This document shows, one piece after another, positions 63,536 to 64,000 of a stretch of 64,000 bases of DNA. Under the pieces are notes generated by a model. It saw nothing but the letters and a program-made list of their open reading frames with translations. It did no database searches and was not told the origin of the DNA. The stretch's first letter is position 1; each line of letters starts with the position of its first letter. The position numbers and the translations under genes were made by a program. The DNA comes from Lebetimonas natsushimae (lineage in GTDB: Bacteria; Campylobacterota; Campylobacteria; Campylobacterales; Nautiliaceae), in contig NZ_BDME01000001.1 in assembly GCF_002335445.1 (NCBI RefSeq), positions 62,001-126,000 of the forward strand. The letters run 5' to 3'.

Positions 63536-64000
63536 ATAAAATAAACAAGAAAAAAGTGATAAAATATAGCGATTTTATTTCCAATTATTTTTATCAACAG
63601 ATAGCTTTTTTAATTACTTCTTTTTTAGTAAAAACAAAAATAACACCTAATATTATTACTTTAATCTCATTATTTTTAGGGATAATTAGTGCAATATTAG
63701 TATATTTACGTTCTCCAATATTAGCAATTATTTTTTTGAATTTTAGTTTTATTTTAGATTGTGTAGATGGGCAATTGGCAAGAGTCAAAAAATTGGAAAG
63801 TGATTTTGGAATGTGGTTAGATAATGTTTCTGATAGAATAGTAGAAAATATTATTATTTTATCAATAGGTTTTTTGTACATTAATAACACATTTTTAATA
63901 AAAGGAGTATTGTTACTTATTTTTTTAAATATGTTATATGCTTATATGAATGATATGGTAATATATCAGGGTAAAATATATAGGACTTTAACAGTAAAGG
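63532..64000 (+). CDS. CDP-alcohol phosphotransferase family protein (3' end cut by window edge)
   Basis: From GTG 63532 an open frame of 156 codons runs off the right edge. It contains the complete family motif D-x2-DG-x2-AR-x8-G-x3-D-x3-D: DCVDGQLARVKKLESDFG followed by MWLDNVSD. Membrane helices precede the motif (TLISLFLGIISAILVYL, SPILAIIFLNFSFIL). Family members move a phosphoalcohol from a CDP-alcohol, or to a lipid from CDP-diacylglycerol. Directly behind a CDP-ribitol-type synthase (4-bp overlap) it may use CDP-ribitol. GGAG lies 8 bp before the GTG. Confidence 0.8.
   Translation, partial: MNKINKKKVIKYSDFISNYFYQQIAFLITSFLVKTKITPNIITLISLFLGIISAILVYLRSPILAIIFLNFSFILDCVDGQLARVKKLESDFGMWLDNVSDRIVENIIILSIGFLYINNTFLIKGVLLLIFLNMLYAYMNDMVIYQGKIYRTLTVK

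Overview
The window looks like chromosome from a low-GC member of the Campylobacterota (epsilonproteobacteria), most plausibly a thermophilic Nautiliales-type organism. The reasons are AT-rich coding with few intergenic bases, head-to-tail genes with 1-20 bp overlaps and frequent TTG/GTG starts, and campylobacter-like gene neighbourhoods: tig-clpP-def, flgB-flgC-fliE-pbp, nfuA-orf-murE, ebfC-PDZ-ispA-tkt, hisZ-purA-fliJ-like, and waaC-waaM at the head of a lipooligosaccharide locus. Genus is an inference. No rRNA, tRNA, CRISPR array, insertion sequence or phage gene was seen. No gene-free stretch exceeds about 210 bp (43453-43662).

Layout. 1-2.6 kb: a Fur-family (Zur-like) regulator and a metal ABC importer (znuA, znuC, partial znuB), divergent from a soluble chemoreceptor across a 77-bp region holding a perfect 7-1-7 palindrome. 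3.4-9 kb: pcm, a nitrilase-family hydrolase, purB, tatB, a pseudouridine synthase and fliI, with an 11-bp-periodic operator array and possible small RNA at 7.46-7.59 kb. 9-15.8 kb: tig, clpP, a degenerate GGDEF protein, def, comM, a phosphatase and nnr. 15.8-34 kb: an LOS/LPS core locus with an MsbA-like flippase, waaC, a lipid A acyltransferase, about a dozen glycosyltransferases (five of family 9), an O-antigen-ligase-like protein, a deacetylase, an acetyltransferase and the complete ADP-heptose pathway (gmhA, hldE, gmhB, hldD). 34-41.5 kb: cell wall and flagellar basal body genes (murG, ftsW, flgB, flgC, fliE, ftsI-like), mscS and an AsmA-like protein. 41.6-43.5 kb: hsp20 and a purine permease. 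43.5-46.6 kb: the alpha ribosomal operon (rpmJ-rpsM-rpsK-rpsD-rpoA-rplQ) behind a compact structured leader. 46.6-57.1 kb: a housekeeping run (nfuA, murE, a 2Fe-2S protein, panD, ebfC, ispA, tkt, aminotransferase, hisZ, purA, fliJ-like, yrdC-like). 57.1-64 kb: the edge of a second surface-polysaccharide locus with wzz, a UDP-HexNAc dehydrogenase, wecB, an alpha/alpha-toroid plus methyltransferase fusion, a Bcs1-like CDP-ribitol synthase fusion and a truncated CDP-alcohol phosphotransferase.

Most distinctive is a dispersed family of degenerate 7-bp tandem repeats, with units of the type RTGnAAA/ATGGATA. It recurs at least eleven times between genes, across gene boundaries and inside genes. Several copies supply the start or stop codon of a neighbouring gene, and copies in murE and nnr are read through in frame as extra residues. 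Other points of interest are the alpha-operon leader, the operator array with anti-Shine-Dalgarno-like RNA, the shared Zur-like operator, a GGDEF protein that keeps the inhibitory site but has lost the active site, and the toroid-methyltransferase / CDP-ribitol / CDP-alcohol transferase group at the right edge.
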